Part shown: one piece after another, positions 36,047 through 60,047 of the stretch
Layout of the letters: each line of letters starts with the position of its first letter
Position numbering within the stretch: position 1 is the first letter of the stretch
Assembly: GCF_040054535.1 (NCBI RefSeq)
Contig: NC_090796.1
Location: forward strand, 12,737,501 to 12,801,500
Length of the DNA stretch: 64,000 nucleotides
Direction: 5' to 3'
Source of the DNA: Antennarius striatus
Lineage: Eukaryota; Chordata; Actinopteri; Lophiiformes; Antennariidae
Program-made: the position numbers and the translations under genes
The notes under the pieces: generated by a model
What the model saw: the letters and a program-made list of their open reading frames with translations, nothing else
Database searches by the model: none
Told to the model about the DNA's origin: nothing

Positions 36047-38050
36047 TATCAGGCGCGCTACTTTCAAGTTGTTAGAATGTTGGTTTCACGATCAATTATA
36101 ATTTTATTGGCTTATTTCCACCACAACCTTCCAGTTTGACAAACAAGCAAAATGCTATGCTTCTTCCTAAAAAGTAAACGGATATATTATGAAAAATATA
36201 ATTCTTCTTGACTGCTTTTCTTCCAGTACATCAGGTTGTTTAGTTTTGAATTAAATACTAAATAATGAACGAAATAACTGCGAAAGCTCACGATTTAAGC
36301 AATCGTATATTTCGTTTTAACTGATATTTATTTGTGATCTGAGGAGCAGGATATTTATTTACTAAAATATGAAGAAAATAGCTTTCCTGTCATTCGCTGT
36401 AAATGGATTAATGACGTGTGCCTGTGAAAACTTTTCATTGTGTTCAAGGAGCAAGTTTAGCTGACATATCAAGACATATTTTGTGAAAGATGACTTTTTA
36501 AAAAAATAATCTTAAATCACTGCGCTTCTTAAGTAATCGCTCAATATACCAGGCCTGTGGACTGCGGGGCAAAGAAATCATCTTGATGTCAGCTTGGAAT
36601 CTCAGCAATGTTAAGACATTTTTTAAAAATTTGTTGCAGATACAAATATAAATTGTACTCCAAGTATTTAATGTGAGAACAAAAGACCAACACAACAGAG
36701 TAAACAACAATTCATTTAATAATTAATCTTTGTGATCTCTAGGGGAGGGGTTTGAAAGGTATAAAATGGTCATATTAAAATAATTGACCCAGTCTTTTCC
36801 CTCTCAGGATACCCACTGTCCAGTTGTCTTTTGACACAAGTACATATAGTCGGGGTTTTTTTCTTTTCAGTTCCTCCGAAGATGTCCCATCTTATCCATG
36901 TATATAACTTATTCTTGTTTGTGAAACAACTTGGCAGTTCAATGGCTCCCATTGTCCCAAATGGATATAACACACAGCCAATGACACACAGGGAAACCTC
37001 CCCAGTATAATAAAAGTCAAGATGAGATGAGATCCTTGACAAGGCCAGAGGTTGCAATGGACACGGCTTAAAGTTTTCTGTGAAGCAACCTTTTTGCTCT
37101 GTCGTTCGCATTACTTGAAACATTTCTACCTGGGGAGAGAGTACTGATTCATACTCAAAACAAAGACAAATAACGTAACAGTGAATATATTTATTATTAT
37201 AGAAGATAATTAATGTTAAGAATAATAATTACAAAGGCAATTTCTCTAGACTACTATAATCTGGTCCAGCACATATATTCAAGAGGAGACTGGGAAACAG
37301 TTACAGGAAGCTCTAAAATACTGTGTTCACTCACACAGTGTAGTACAGTTAATTTTCCACTCATCCTTTGGGGGGAAAGAAAGTCAAAAAGTTTGAGTTT
37401 TACTGTCAGTGAAACTGAGGGTTTACACTTTTGGATAAGGTGGAGAACTGAGGTGTAATGCTTACTGATCTTCATTAAAAGGTCTCAGACGGTGTCTTTT
37501 CAACGCAAGAAAAGTACAGAACAGAAAGCACCACTTTACCACTGTATTTCTAAAGACCCCCATCCACAAAACCTAACCAGATTAATTTATTTTTACCCCA
37601 TGATTAAACCAGGAGGATGAACAATTGACATGTTTTCACAGTGTACATCCCTCTGGATGTAATTTCCAATTCACTTGGAAAAAAGGCCTGCTTAAAAGCA
37701 CGGGTCATTATCACCTGACAAATGAAAAGAGCTTTCCACTGCCTCTTCATACAGCTTTTGACTACTGTAATAACGAACAGCCAGTACAAAATAAAAATAC
37801 ACCAAGGATGCACACAAACCATGTACCTTTAAATTGCACTGATAGAACCATTGCGCATATTACAAGTTTTGCATTTCCCTCCTTATCGCCTTCAGCCAGT
37901 CACGGTTACTCGTTTTTCTGGAGGTCAGGGGGCTGGAGCAGATTTATTAGGAGGTTAGGGTTCAATAGTCTTCAAGAGGAAAAAGGGCAGGTTGAGAGCA
38001 GCACAGTGATCCTGACAATTCCCTTAATCTCCTCTACTGTTGTCCCTCTA
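36047..38050 (-). other. fbrs: fbrs 3'UTR and spacer before srcap
   Basis: Non-coding. The stop codon of the AUTS2-family gene is at 38053-38051 (minus). Minus-strand AATAAA candidates occur at 37591-37586 and 37195-37190, suggesting a 3'UTR of 0.5-0.9 kb. The remaining 1.1 kb to the srcap promoter is AT-rich and shows no exon. Confidence 0.5.
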
Positions 38051-50200
<12,150 letters not shown>

Positions 50201-53200
50201 GTTTAAACGGCTCCTCTTTTCGTAACTCCAGCGAGACCGAAGGCACTTTATCCGAGTCTCGGTTCGGTGGAAAGCACCGAACCGCAAATAAAAACACCAC
50301 CACACAGGTTCTCACAAGGAGCCCTGTTAAAAAATGGCGTTAATGAAACCAGTGGCTATTATTTACTGTCTTTTGACAACAGTCTGTTGGCATCAGTGCC
50401 TTTCTTTCGGCGAAATTTTAGTGTCATTTCAATTAATATGAACGCAAACTTATTTCCACATGGGAATTTAAAACATCCACAGCTGACATAAATACAACGA
50501 CATAAATTATCGCTCAGACAAAGCTAACATTCGCTAGCTATCAGGAAATTAGAAGATAAACCACACAAGTTCTGCGCATGTAAACAAAAAGACAAGTCTG
50601 GGTACGTTATTGACAGAGCAGGCCAAATCGCCTCGAGATCATCGTCAACATGAAAATCAAGCAAACAGTGGCATTGCTCAACGCAACTGTAAAGTCCACA
50701 ATTTCCTAATGTTTTGCACACGCCGACAAATGTATTCGAATGTTCTCAAAATTACACCGCTAGCTTCTTAGCAAGGCCACCAACCCAGATCTGACATTAG
50801 CATACCAATGGCCGTGACATGGTTTCGCGATAACGAAATGTTAAGCATTACATTGAAGGATAAGTGTAAATTCCCCTCGTTTTAAATTGCAGATGAGCTG
50901 TCTGACTGAATTTAAGCACTTAATGCTAATGTAAACGCTTGGCTAACATCAAGTCAGAGTTGATTCCAGGCAAATAGCTTTTGCTCATTTGTGTAGCATG
51001 TACACGGCTAATTCAATTCGGTACAATATCTTCAGCGAGAAAATCAATAATAAAGATATATTATTTACACCTGTTTGAAAAGACTGCTAAACCGGTCGTT
51101 ACAGTATCAAAATAAGAGATATTCAACTGCCAAGAGACAAAAACGATTTCCTGCTGAAACGTTCATGGCCGACAGTAACGACTGAATTCGCATCATATCA
51201 AAAGAAAGACGTAACGTTAGCACTCTAGCTAGCGTTAGCTTATCCAGCTGTTAGCCAATTTGGCCACACGCAAGATCCTTCAAAATTTTTCAAAGGAAAC
51301 AGGAAGATTTGTGAAGTTCGTGTCCAACTAATCGAACTAAAAACAATAATCTCTTGCTTCTTAATAGACAGCTCTACGTTCGTTCAACCTCCAGCAAGAC
51401 GGAAAAAATCAAGGCCCAAATATCAAAGCCTCGGTGTCGATTTCCATAAACGAGGATGTCGGCCAAGCCCCAGTTGGGCTGGGCAGCTCCTTCATGCAGC
51501 CTTCACTGAATAATCCAATGTTTAGGATTAGTTGGACCTCTCCCCGACGTTTCCGGTCAAAGACTTGTTATTCTCGCCCCATCCAGTGTGCAAACGCATT
51601 GAAAGAGAAACAAAACGGCTCCATTGCTGCCTTTTCACAAGTTTCCACTGAATTTTAAATTTATCGTGAAAATCAGGGAGACACTACCCATGTCAGCCTT
51701 GCAGTGCATTGTGTGCGCCTCTCTTCTTCCTCAGTCAGTAAACGGCCTGATTGACTTCTCTGCTTGTGCATACTGCCGCCTAGTGGACACTCATATCTTT
51801 CTTCATTAGAAACACCAAGGGTTCATGCAAATTCTGAATTTCTTTAGGGAAATTTGATTTTGGAAGTAAAAACGGTTAAGAAAAATGGGAAAAAATAGAA
51901 TAAAAAAGTAAGAAATACTAGGTGTTTTCCTTTGCTAACCTAAAATGCATTATTGGAATTCAGAAAAAAATATTTCATTTTTTTTAAAGAAGACCAAATA
52001 GTCAATAGAAAAACAAGTTGCTTTTATTTAAAAACACTGGATATGATTATCTGTGGACAAAAAAAGAATGCCAAATGTTAATGTGGGCCTGCTGGTGTGA
52101 CAGTTGCTTTAGCCAAGCAGAATTATTTTGGACAAATTTAGATTTTACATTGTGAAAAAGATCAGCAATTTCCTTGTTCACATAAATGAATGCTCAATGG
52201 TCCATGAAAAAAATTGTCAAGTGTTCTCTAGAATGTCTAGTTACAATGTTCAGTGTTCCATGATGTGTAGTATTCACACACACAAAAATGTTTTGCATTA
52301 TAATCATAGGGTTTTCTGAGGCTCATAAGTCTGGTGAGACCAACTTGTGCCACCACATTTGGGCACATTTGTTTTGTTGATATACGTCAACATCCTTGCT
52401 TACTTATGTTTGTGACTTTATTTAACATATTATTTCATATGGAATAATATATGAAATCTCCCCTTCCTTCCCAACAAGGAACTCAGTGTTTTCAATTTTA
52501 CGGTTGAACTTTTGGAAGAAAAAAAATCAAATAACCACTAATTCTTTTAGTTTTTCTGAAAGAATAATCAAATTTCCAAGATATATTTTGACCCTCAACC
52601 AGCTTTCCAGATATGAGGTTTTCGTACTCTTTCATTTAATGAAGTATGAGGAAACAACAACAGGATTCAGAAAAGCATCATTATAGCTGGTTTCATAAAT
52701 TTGCACTGTCCTTCTGGTCTAATCTTGTTTTTCCTGGGTTTGACTAAATCCTAATAAATAAGATAGATCCCACACCTGTTAAGGCTTAAAAAAATCAGGC
52801 TACATTCACACTAGTTCCAATAGTGACAAAAGGTTTTTTCTTCACACATATGCCACTTGTGTTTTTTCAGGTCAGTGTGAAGTGCAATGTAGGTATGAAT
52901 TTGTTCTCACTGATGTCTGATACAGGTCGCACACAACAACAAACGGAAACAGCCAAGGCAAAATGTCATCTAAAAAAGAAACTCAGAATTGTGTTACTTT
53001 AAACTGAAATGTACCATAGAACCACCCTACAAATGTGTGATCGAACACATTCCCATTGCTTCATAGATTCACACTATAGATATTAACATAAAAAATACAT
53101 GTTTTTTTCCTTTTTCCTGTTAACAAGCAAATAAAATTTAATCAGAAACAAACTGACCTAGGTGAGAAACTTCCAGGAGTGATTCATTCGGTTTACTGAC

Positions 53201-53701
53201 AAGATTAACCTTTATTGCCTTTATATAATAAAGGATTGGACAAGAATAAAAAGAAAATAATGAAGAAAAAGAAACATACATTTATCCCTGTAGGGAAATT
53301 ATTTTTCAACCCTTTTTAACACACGTTTATGTATGCAGACCCTATCTTCAGCCCTGAAATTTGAATCACAAAGGTGTCATTTCATTATCAGTGAAAATGA
53401 AAACAACCGGATGCTTTACTTTCTAGAAGATATTATTCAATCAGGAGAAACAACACATTGGTTGATGGTCAGCTGCAGATTAATTGAAATTTGAAGTTTA
53501 CAGTGACTGTTTACAGTAAAAATAATCATAATGAAGGAACATGTCAGCGATGCCAACAGTCAACAACGTGGGTCATTGGACAACAGATATAGGGTCCTGT
53601 AGTGTCTCAGACTTTGTATACACGGACAACATTCAATGACTCGTTCTTTTGGAGCTTTTCATACCAGAATGACAGGCAAAAACAAAGAATAAGGCAGACT
53701 T
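50201..53701. other. fbrs upstream region, then gene-free spacer to mrm1
   Basis: The first few hundred bases upstream of the fbrs ATG (50200) should contain its 5'UTR and promoter. CpG density is raised between about 49900 and 50300 and again near 51100-51600, but no single start signal is convincing. From about 51800 to 53700 the DNA is AT-rich with no exon, RNA gene or clear repeat. The mrm1 3'UTR presumably enters from the right; a minus-strand AATAAA is at 53216-53211. Confidence 0.5.
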
Positions 53702-54871
53702 TTAAGGTTGTTGTGTTTTGGGCGACCTCCTGGAGAACAGCAAAGAGTGCAGCAGAATACCTGTAGCTACAGAGACATTGAGAGACTCTATACCAGGAAA
53801 CAAGTCTCTGCCAGCTGGGATGGTGAGAAGAGTTTGGCATAGAGACAGCAGCTCCTTGGACAACCCCTCTCCCTCACTCCCCAACAACAACAACGTGGGT
53901 TCAGTTATCTTAAATTCTGAGCAATTCGTGACAGGAATCTGGGACTCCTCTGCTTCAGCTGCAACTGTGCCAATCACCTGCCAGCCCTGTGCGGCCTTTA
54001 ACCTAAGCATACTCTCTAGGTTTTCATAGCCGTACACCCCAAATACCTCCATAACACCTGAACTGGCCTTGCTGACAACTGGTGACAATGAACAGCTGGA
54101 CCGAAGACTGCTGGCAACTCTGTCCACACCCAAGAAATATGCAGAACGCAGGATGGCACCGAGATTCATTGGGTCCTGGATTCCCTCTAGGACAAGCCAA
54201 AGAGGGGTGGAATTGTCTTTTCTGCTGTGTGTAGACTTGCTGTTTTCAGTGAGATAGTTCAGAGGACTTGCTTTCAGACATACACCTTGATGTACTCGCC
54301 CTGAACACATCTTGTCCAGAACGTTTTTACCAACCCATTGGATTTGTACTCCTTGTCGATGAGCCTCTTCACACGTCCTTAAGATAGAGGGCCTGTGAGA
54401 GGCCTCTCCATCTTTTACAAACAGTTTATAGGCCTTCCTTCTGCCCTGCTTTAAAGACAAGAGACATGGAGCGACGCCAAAAACAATCTCGAAGTTCTCT
54501 GCTGCAGAGTTCAGTGTGGCTATCTTCACTGGTTTCTTCCTCTCTGGAGAAAAATCCTCCACACTCAGTTTCCTGAGTTCAGACGACACCCTGCTGTCAA
54601 ATTCCCTCCTGGGATTTGGCTTCTGCGACTGTACCATCTCATTTTCCAGAGCTTTACGCACAGGTTTGTGTCGAATGCCAGGCGTGTTTGACACTTTGCG
54701 TCGTCTCGGCATCACATGGTCATTGCTGCTGTCCTCTCGGAACAAGAGAAGCGTGGTGGCATGGTAAGAAGCAAAAAGCAAGCCCATGCTTGAGATTGGT
54801 ACATGATTCGTCAATCGTCTTGAACAAACATGCAGCAACTTTTGCTGAAGCAAAATACTGGATAAACACAT
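53702..54871 (-). CDS. mrm1: Mitochondrial rRNA 2'-O-methyltransferase 1, SpoU family, intronless
   Basis: One uninterrupted 389-codon frame from ATG 54871 matches human MRM1 across the catalytic half. SpoU motif 1 is LEGIQDPMNLGAILRSAYFL, motif 2 is LLLGSEGEGLS and motif 3 is PGIESLNVSVATGILLHSLL; together they form the SPOUT trefoil knot for S-adenosylmethionine. The substrate-binding part (FGVAPCLLSLKQGRRKAYKL, RVHQGVCLKASPL) also aligns. The N-terminus MCLSSILLQQKLLHVCSRRL is basic and hydrophobic, fitting a mitochondrial targeting peptide. MRM1 methylates a guanosine in the 16S mitochondrial rRNA (family knowledge). Human MRM1 has introns while this copy has none, so it may be a retrocopy, though the frame is intact. 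Confidence 0.95.
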   Translation of the reverse strand: MCLSSILLQQKLLHVCSRRLTNHVPISSMGLLFASYHATTLLLFREDSSNDHVMPRRRKVSNTPGIRHKPVRKALENEMVQSQKPNPRREFDSRVSSELRKLSVEDFSPERKKPVKIATLNSAAENFEIVFGVAPCLLSLKQGRRKAYKLFVKDGEASHRPSILRTCEEAHRQGVQIQWVGKNVLDKMCSGRVHQGVCLKASPLNYLTENSKSTHSRKDNSTPLWLVLEGIQDPMNLGAILRSAYFLGVDRVASSLRSSCSLSPVVSKASSGVMEVFGVYGYENLESMLRLKAAQGWQVIGTVAAEAEESQIPVTNCSEFKITEPTLLLLGSEGEGLSKELLSLCQTLLTIPAGRDLFPGIESLNVSVATGILLHSLLFSRRSPKTQQP

Positions 54872-55940
54872 AACGCTACCTAAAAAAAACCGTAGATCAG
54901 ATGCCGAGGATTACCATTAATCAATGTTAATATCGGCAGAAATCAATGACTATCGGTCGTTAAAGGCAGGACTGTTCTAATGTTACTTTCGTTCAACTAG
55001 CAAATATTTAGATCTCTCTCCAGGCTAGTAAGAATTTTTCCTTTCAGCGACACGAGCATGTGCGTTGTCATATGAGTCAAGTGCGCAAGACTACGACCGC
55101 ACATTGGGCGCGCTTATCTATAAAATAAAAGCATAAATATTTGCTGGAAAACAGAGTTTCTCAGTTTTGTAGAAAATAGCGTTTATAAAAAGAAATTTTA
55201 CAATAAATAATAATTAAAAATATATTTTATACTGGCTGTCAAATGGGTTATAAATCAGTATGGTAAAAGTAAATTTATGTAATTAGATGAATTAATTAAT
55301 AAATTAAAAATTAGCTATGTAATATTTAGGCTTTAATGGGATAGCGTCCTATCATAATCATACTATGCATTATAATTGTTTATCTTATTGACTAATGTCA
55401 GGAGCATTTTTTTTGTATTCTCTTTCTTAGCAGGCTATTATTGCCTGAAATAAGCAGTTTTAAATGCTTGTTTTTACATTGAGAGAGACATTAGCTTGTT
55501 ATGAATTGGTGATGTATTGGTGATGTATGTATTCTGTTTGATCAATTTTATGCAGTATAGTTTCGACTTACCCTAACATACACTCAATCCATTTTGTGAA
55601 ACTTACCCACTCTGTATAATATAATAGAACATTTGTTTAAAATTGGCTTATTTGTTTACTTTAAAAATGTGATGATAAAGAGACACTTCTCTATTATTCG
55701 TATACAGTATTCATCTTCTAAACCCACGTCATCCACCGTTGCAGGTTGCAGGGTGCTGGCTCCTATCCAAGCCGACTGGTTGCGTGAGGCAGGGGATACT
55801 CTGCCACATATGTATATACTGTGTGTATATATATACAAAGACAAACACGACTTCTCTTTTATTATTATTTAGTGTTATTCTGATTGGAGGATATTTTTTT
55901 CTATTGTATTTTTAAATTTTGACATTACTTTGTGCATTGA
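54872..55940. other. mrm1 upstream region and AT-rich spacer
   Basis: The mrm1 5' flank (54872-55110) includes a modest CpG cluster around 55060-55110 and must contain its promoter. Beyond that the sequence is AT-rich and non-coding, apart from the LINE-like fragment at 55711-55807. Confidence 0.45.
55711..55807 (-). repeat. Degraded LINE 3'-end-like repeat (same family as 30061-30230)
   Basis: The plus strand reads GCAGGGTGCTGGCTCCTATC, then CAAGCCGACTGGTTGCGTGA and GGCAGGGGATAC. This is the reverse complement of the repeat type at 30061-30230 ('ggtgctggagcctatcccagctgactgcgggcgagaggcaggg'), but more decayed. It therefore lies in the opposite orientation. Confidence 0.6.
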
Positions 55941-56290
55941 CCTTTTAAATTTTTGTCGGTTAGTAAAGTGCTGTGAAATTATTTATTGTGAAAGCACGAC
56001 TCCGGAGGGTTGTACCAGTACAACGACTTTGACTTTACACTTCCGACAATAGCTTCGACCCTCTGAGTGACGTCACTTAGTAGACACTGTCGCAACACGG
56101 AAGAGAGAAATCAATTGTTGCTGTTTTCCAAGAGTTGATCGGGTAGAAAAAGATTAAAATTAGTTTTTTGGGGGGTTCCTGATTTCTCACGTCCAGTATG
56201 GTTCACCTAAAGATTAACACAATAATCTTTTGATTTTATAGCGAGTGTGTCGTTGAGTTGACCGCTGTTTGTCCAGGCTGTCGGACTAAC
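55941..56290 (+). repeat. Upstream, decayed copy of the chmp2a promoter/first-exon region
   Basis: This roughly 350-bp segment aligns with 57790-58165. Shared blocks include GGTTAGTAA, GCACGACTCC, TGACTTTAC.CTTC, TCGCAACACGGAAG, CTGATTTCT.ACGTC.AGT.TGG and GTTGAG.TGAC.GCT, followed by CATCCAGG/GTCCAGG. A perfect CRE, TGACGTCA, is at 56068-56075. At the place of the exon 1 donor of the nearer copy (CAAG then GTAAGA) it reads CACCTAAAG, so the donor is lost. Confidence 0.75.
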
Positions 56291-57168
56291 ATTTCATCTG
56301 TTCTGAATGTCGTGCACACATGGTTCATTTGACAATAAAGTTGACTATGACTAAAGACAGATGCTCAATTTGAGCGACAGAGCAGGATATAAACCAAGTG
56401 ACGCAGTGAGGGCTATGAAACGACTGGTCTCTCTGGAAATATGTTAAATACAAAATATATTGGAATAAACCGTGAGATCCATAAATTGATAATACTGCAT
56501 TTACTCCATTTTCAAAGTTTAAACTGCCTCACATTTGATCGCCCATTTCCTTTCACCATCAACCAGGAATCTGATTTGAGAGTGAATGTAAAATAATCCT
56601 TGGCACGGCAAAAGTTTCAGGTCCTGAGGGGCTTGAAGTCTGGGGAATATCCAGCAGAAATAAATTCCCACATCTGGGCACCACAGTGTGTTTTCCTGAT
56701 GCTGGCTCTTCCTGAGGCCATCCCATCCTGAACTGAGACCTCCAGGGGGTTGAGCTACATCTCAGTCTCAGAACCATCATGTCAATTCTTAGTTCCATTG
56801 GACATCCATCCTGTGTTGTGGCACAAGCAAGAGCAAAATATCACATGAATCATCCATCTTTCATCCAGAGACAGAATATTCTGTGTCAGAGGCCATATTC
56901 CATGCTTCCTCTGTCAGACCAGGACTCCAGCTCATGACCCCAATTTCCTTTGTGTTCTGTTCCATACAACGGAAGCTCCCCATTGTTGCCTGGTGGCAGT
57001 GAAATTCTTTTCCACCCACCCGATTTTAAAAAGTTGTTCTCCATATGGATATTTTTATTTGTTTATTTGTTTATTTTATATACTGTAGTAATCCACTAAA
57101 AGAAAAATAGCGCACTCCACTCTAGTTAGTACAGTCACAAGAGCAAGTAGTTGTTGTGTACAGGCTCT

Positions 57169-57252
<84 letters not shown>

Positions 57253-57789
57253 GGCCTGTACGTGGGAAGTACAGTGGAACATCACAATTATATCACAGGT
57301 CCTCTCAGGAATCACCCTGAGGTGACATAGGCCCTGGAAACGGGCTTTCATCAGGCCTATAGTCAACTCCATCCAGCCTCTCGTCCTGCAGTGAGCCCAG
57401 TTGAAGTTCTGTGGGGGGCCTGGGTTAATTTTAGGGGTCAGCAGCCTCGGCTGTCATAGATAATCACTGGTCCTTCAGAAAGAAGCCGTCAGTCTCCTGT
57501 AATGTATAGTGGATAAATTAGAGTGGATTAAAGGATGGAGACAAGTGAGGTATTGCAAACCTTTACCACTATCTACCACGTTACACTCGGTTGCTCAGGT
57601 GAGACTCATCATAAATCTGTGAGTCAGGACCCGACCCAGACCACTTTGCCTCCACATCAGAAATGTAGTCTGCAGCATCACCAGGTCAGATCAATCAATA
57701 TCAAAAGCTTAATATATAATAAATATAATAAATGTAATTGAGATTTCATTTATTTTTAGATATTTTTGCATTATGACAATCGTTTGTGC
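56291..57789. other. Spacer between the two promoter-like copies
   Basis: No intact gene. I searched by eye for chmp2a exon remnants and saw none. A stretch at 56540-57000 has higher GC and looks like old repeat or retroelement debris, but I could not place it in a family. The large CA array at 57172-57250 lies here. Confidence 0.5.
57172..57250. repeat. (AC)n microsatellite
   Basis: About 79 bp of perfect AC dinucleotide repeat, the longest pure microsatellite in the window. It lies between the two promoter-like copies upstream of chmp2a. Confidence 0.98.
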
Positions 57790-58088
57790 ACTTTTTTACT
57801 ATCAAGTGCTTCTTGGTTAGTAAGTAGCAATGAGTACTTTATTTTGAAAGGCACGACTCCAGCGTAATCACCAATAGAACGGATGTGACTTTACGCTTCT
57901 GACGTCAGGCTTGGCTCTTGTAGTCGTGCGTGATTACGTCACTTCCTGAGGTGGAAATTATCGCAACACGGAAGTGTTTGAGAGAAAAAAAACATCGTAC
58001 CAATTTGTTACTAGTTGGTCTGGAGGGAGAAAGTTAAACATCGGTTTTCATTTGATATACTGATTTCTTACGTCAAGTGTGGTACAAG
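57790..58088 (+). promoter_or_regulatory. chmp2a: chmp2a promoter and non-coding exon 1
   Basis: A GC-richer block upstream of the coding exons contains a perfect CRE, TGACGTCA, at 57900-57907, a second CRE-like ATTACGTCACTT near 57932, and an ETS-like ACACGGAAGTG. A donor, CAAG then GTAAGA, at 58088 would splice a 5'UTR exon to the acceptor at 58801, immediately before the ATG at 58802. There is no TATA box. The whole block has a diverged duplicate at 55941-56290. Confidence 0.65.
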
Positions 58089-58801
58089 GTAAGACTAACA
58101 TTCTACGGTGTTGACTTTACAGCTAATTGTAGTCTGTTGTTGAGCTGACAGCTATTCATCCAGGTAGACGTTGAGACAGGTTTGAGAGAGTTGTCGAGCT
58201 AAAAACACGACCGAAAAGAGGCTAGCATTCATGACAGGCCTTTGATCACATAAGTAGCTGCTGAGCAATATTTTCCAGTGAACAATGAGGTCATAGGCTG
58301 GACAAAGACGGCTGGAATAGGTGTCAAGCTGTGTAGAAATGACAAGTTCCGTTCGAAATTCCCTCAGATTTGTTTAAAAACTGAAAAGTTTTACCTCGTG
58401 TTGGACATTGCTCCCTTTTTTGCTGTGATCAATGTATAAGTGTTAGGCTGTATCAAACAGTAATATTCATCATTGATCAGGACGTTCGTTATTTCTCGAT
58501 AAAATTATGTAATTATGTCAGATTTAAGTGGCTGAGATCAGAGATTTTTTAAAATTGAAAATAAACGTCTATTTTTTTAAACTTTTTTTATAAGGCATTG
58601 TATTAAAGTTAAAACTAACATTTTGTATTCATTGTCAGATATCCGTTTAATCATATTTGGCCAATTGGAAAAAAAATAACAAAATCTTTGTCAATCAACT
58701 GATTGAATAAGTGGATGATCATTCATTTACCAATAATTTTTTCTCATGGGTATCTGTTTGGTTTGAGTGTATTGACATGTTACTTGTGCATTTTTAAACA
58801 G

Positions 58802-60047
58802 ATGGACAAACTATTTGGGAGAAGGAAGACTCCAGAGGAGATGCTGAGGCAGAATCAGAGGACACTCAACAGAGCTATGAGAGAACTGGATCGAGAGCGT
58901 ACAAAACTGGAGTTGCAGGAGAAGAAGATCATTGCTGACATAAAGAAAATGGCTAAACAGGGACAAATGGTCAGTCAGAGGGCAATTACTTGTTGTATGA
59001 GAAATTGACGTATACCTTACAAAGAATAGTTGTTAACTACAACTGTGATGCGTCCCCTCTTTATCTTTGCAGGACGCCGTCAAGATTATGGCCAAGGATT
59101 TAGTTCGTACAAGGCGGTATGTCAAGAAGTTCATCTTAATGAAAGCCAACATTCAGGCTGTCAGTCTAAAGATACAGACACTCAAGTCAAACAACAGCAT
59201 GGCGCAGGCTATGAAAGGGGTAGCTAAAGCAATGGGCACGATGAACAAACAGGTTTGTGAGAAAAATCGGTAGACTATTTAATGGAAAAAAACAATGAGT
59301 CTTATGTGTTGATCGTATGGTATTTACTTTATTTTTACAGCTGAAATTGCCACAGATTCAGAAGATTATGATGGATTTTGAACGACAGAGTGAAGTAATG
59401 GATATGAAGGAGGAAATGATGAATGATGCTATTGACGATGCCATGGGAGATGAGGATGATGAGGACGAATCGTAAGAGCCTAATAAGCAAAACTATTATT
59501 TTTATTTTGGAACAAATGTTTAAACATTTTTAAAGTCTTCAATTATAGTAATTGTTTACCAACTGGAAAAAAACATTGAATTTGTACTTATCCTTCACGT
59601 TTTTTCTCTGTGTGTCTATGTCGGACACACACAGTAACGTTAAATTTAATGGTACATTCCAGTAATCAGTCAGATAAAGTTGAGTTTAGTCATCCTGTGA
59701 AGTATGCCTCAATGTTTGTGAGCAGTGTGTGTAATGCTTTATTTTTAGTGACGCCATTGTATCTCAAGTGCTGGATGAGCTGGGTCTTTCGTTATCTGAT
59801 GAACTGTCAAGTAAGTAAATCCGACACTTCAAACAGTATGACATGATCACGCCAATCGTCCTCGTATTTTTTGAGGGATTTCCCGTTTGTTCAATATCTT
59901 TATTCCCATCGTATGTCCATTACAGATCTGCCGAGCACCGGTGCAAGTTTGTCAGCGGGTGGACAAAAGAAGACGGAGCCCCAAGCTGCCCTGGCTGATG
60001 CTGACGCTGATCTGGAAGAGCGACTGAATAACCTCCGCAGAAATTGA
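58802..60047 (+). CDS. chmp2a: CHMP2A, ESCRT-III subunit (five coding exons)
   Basis: Exons: 58802-58969, 59073-59252, 59341-59471, 59749-59810, 59926-60047, all GT-AG and in phase, giving 220 codons (human 222). The start codon is the first triplet after a splice acceptor. The protein reads MDKLFGRRKTPEEMLRQNQR, then EKKIIADIKKMAKQGQM, LVRTRRYVKKFILMKANIQA and ANIQAVSLKIQTLKSNNSMA, nearly identical to human CHMP2A. The N-terminal basic helices drive ESCRT-III filament assembly. The acidic DDAMGDEDDEDES segment and the terminal MIM1 motif LADADADLEERLNNLRRN recruit VPS4 (family knowledge). Roles are membrane scission in endosomal sorting, cytokinesis and repair. The gene converges on msl1. 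Confidence 0.98.

Noticed and set aside
56559-56798. A 79-codon minus-strand frame in the spacer upstream of chmp2a
   Set aside because: No homology recognised and no supporting gene signals; probably repeat debris.
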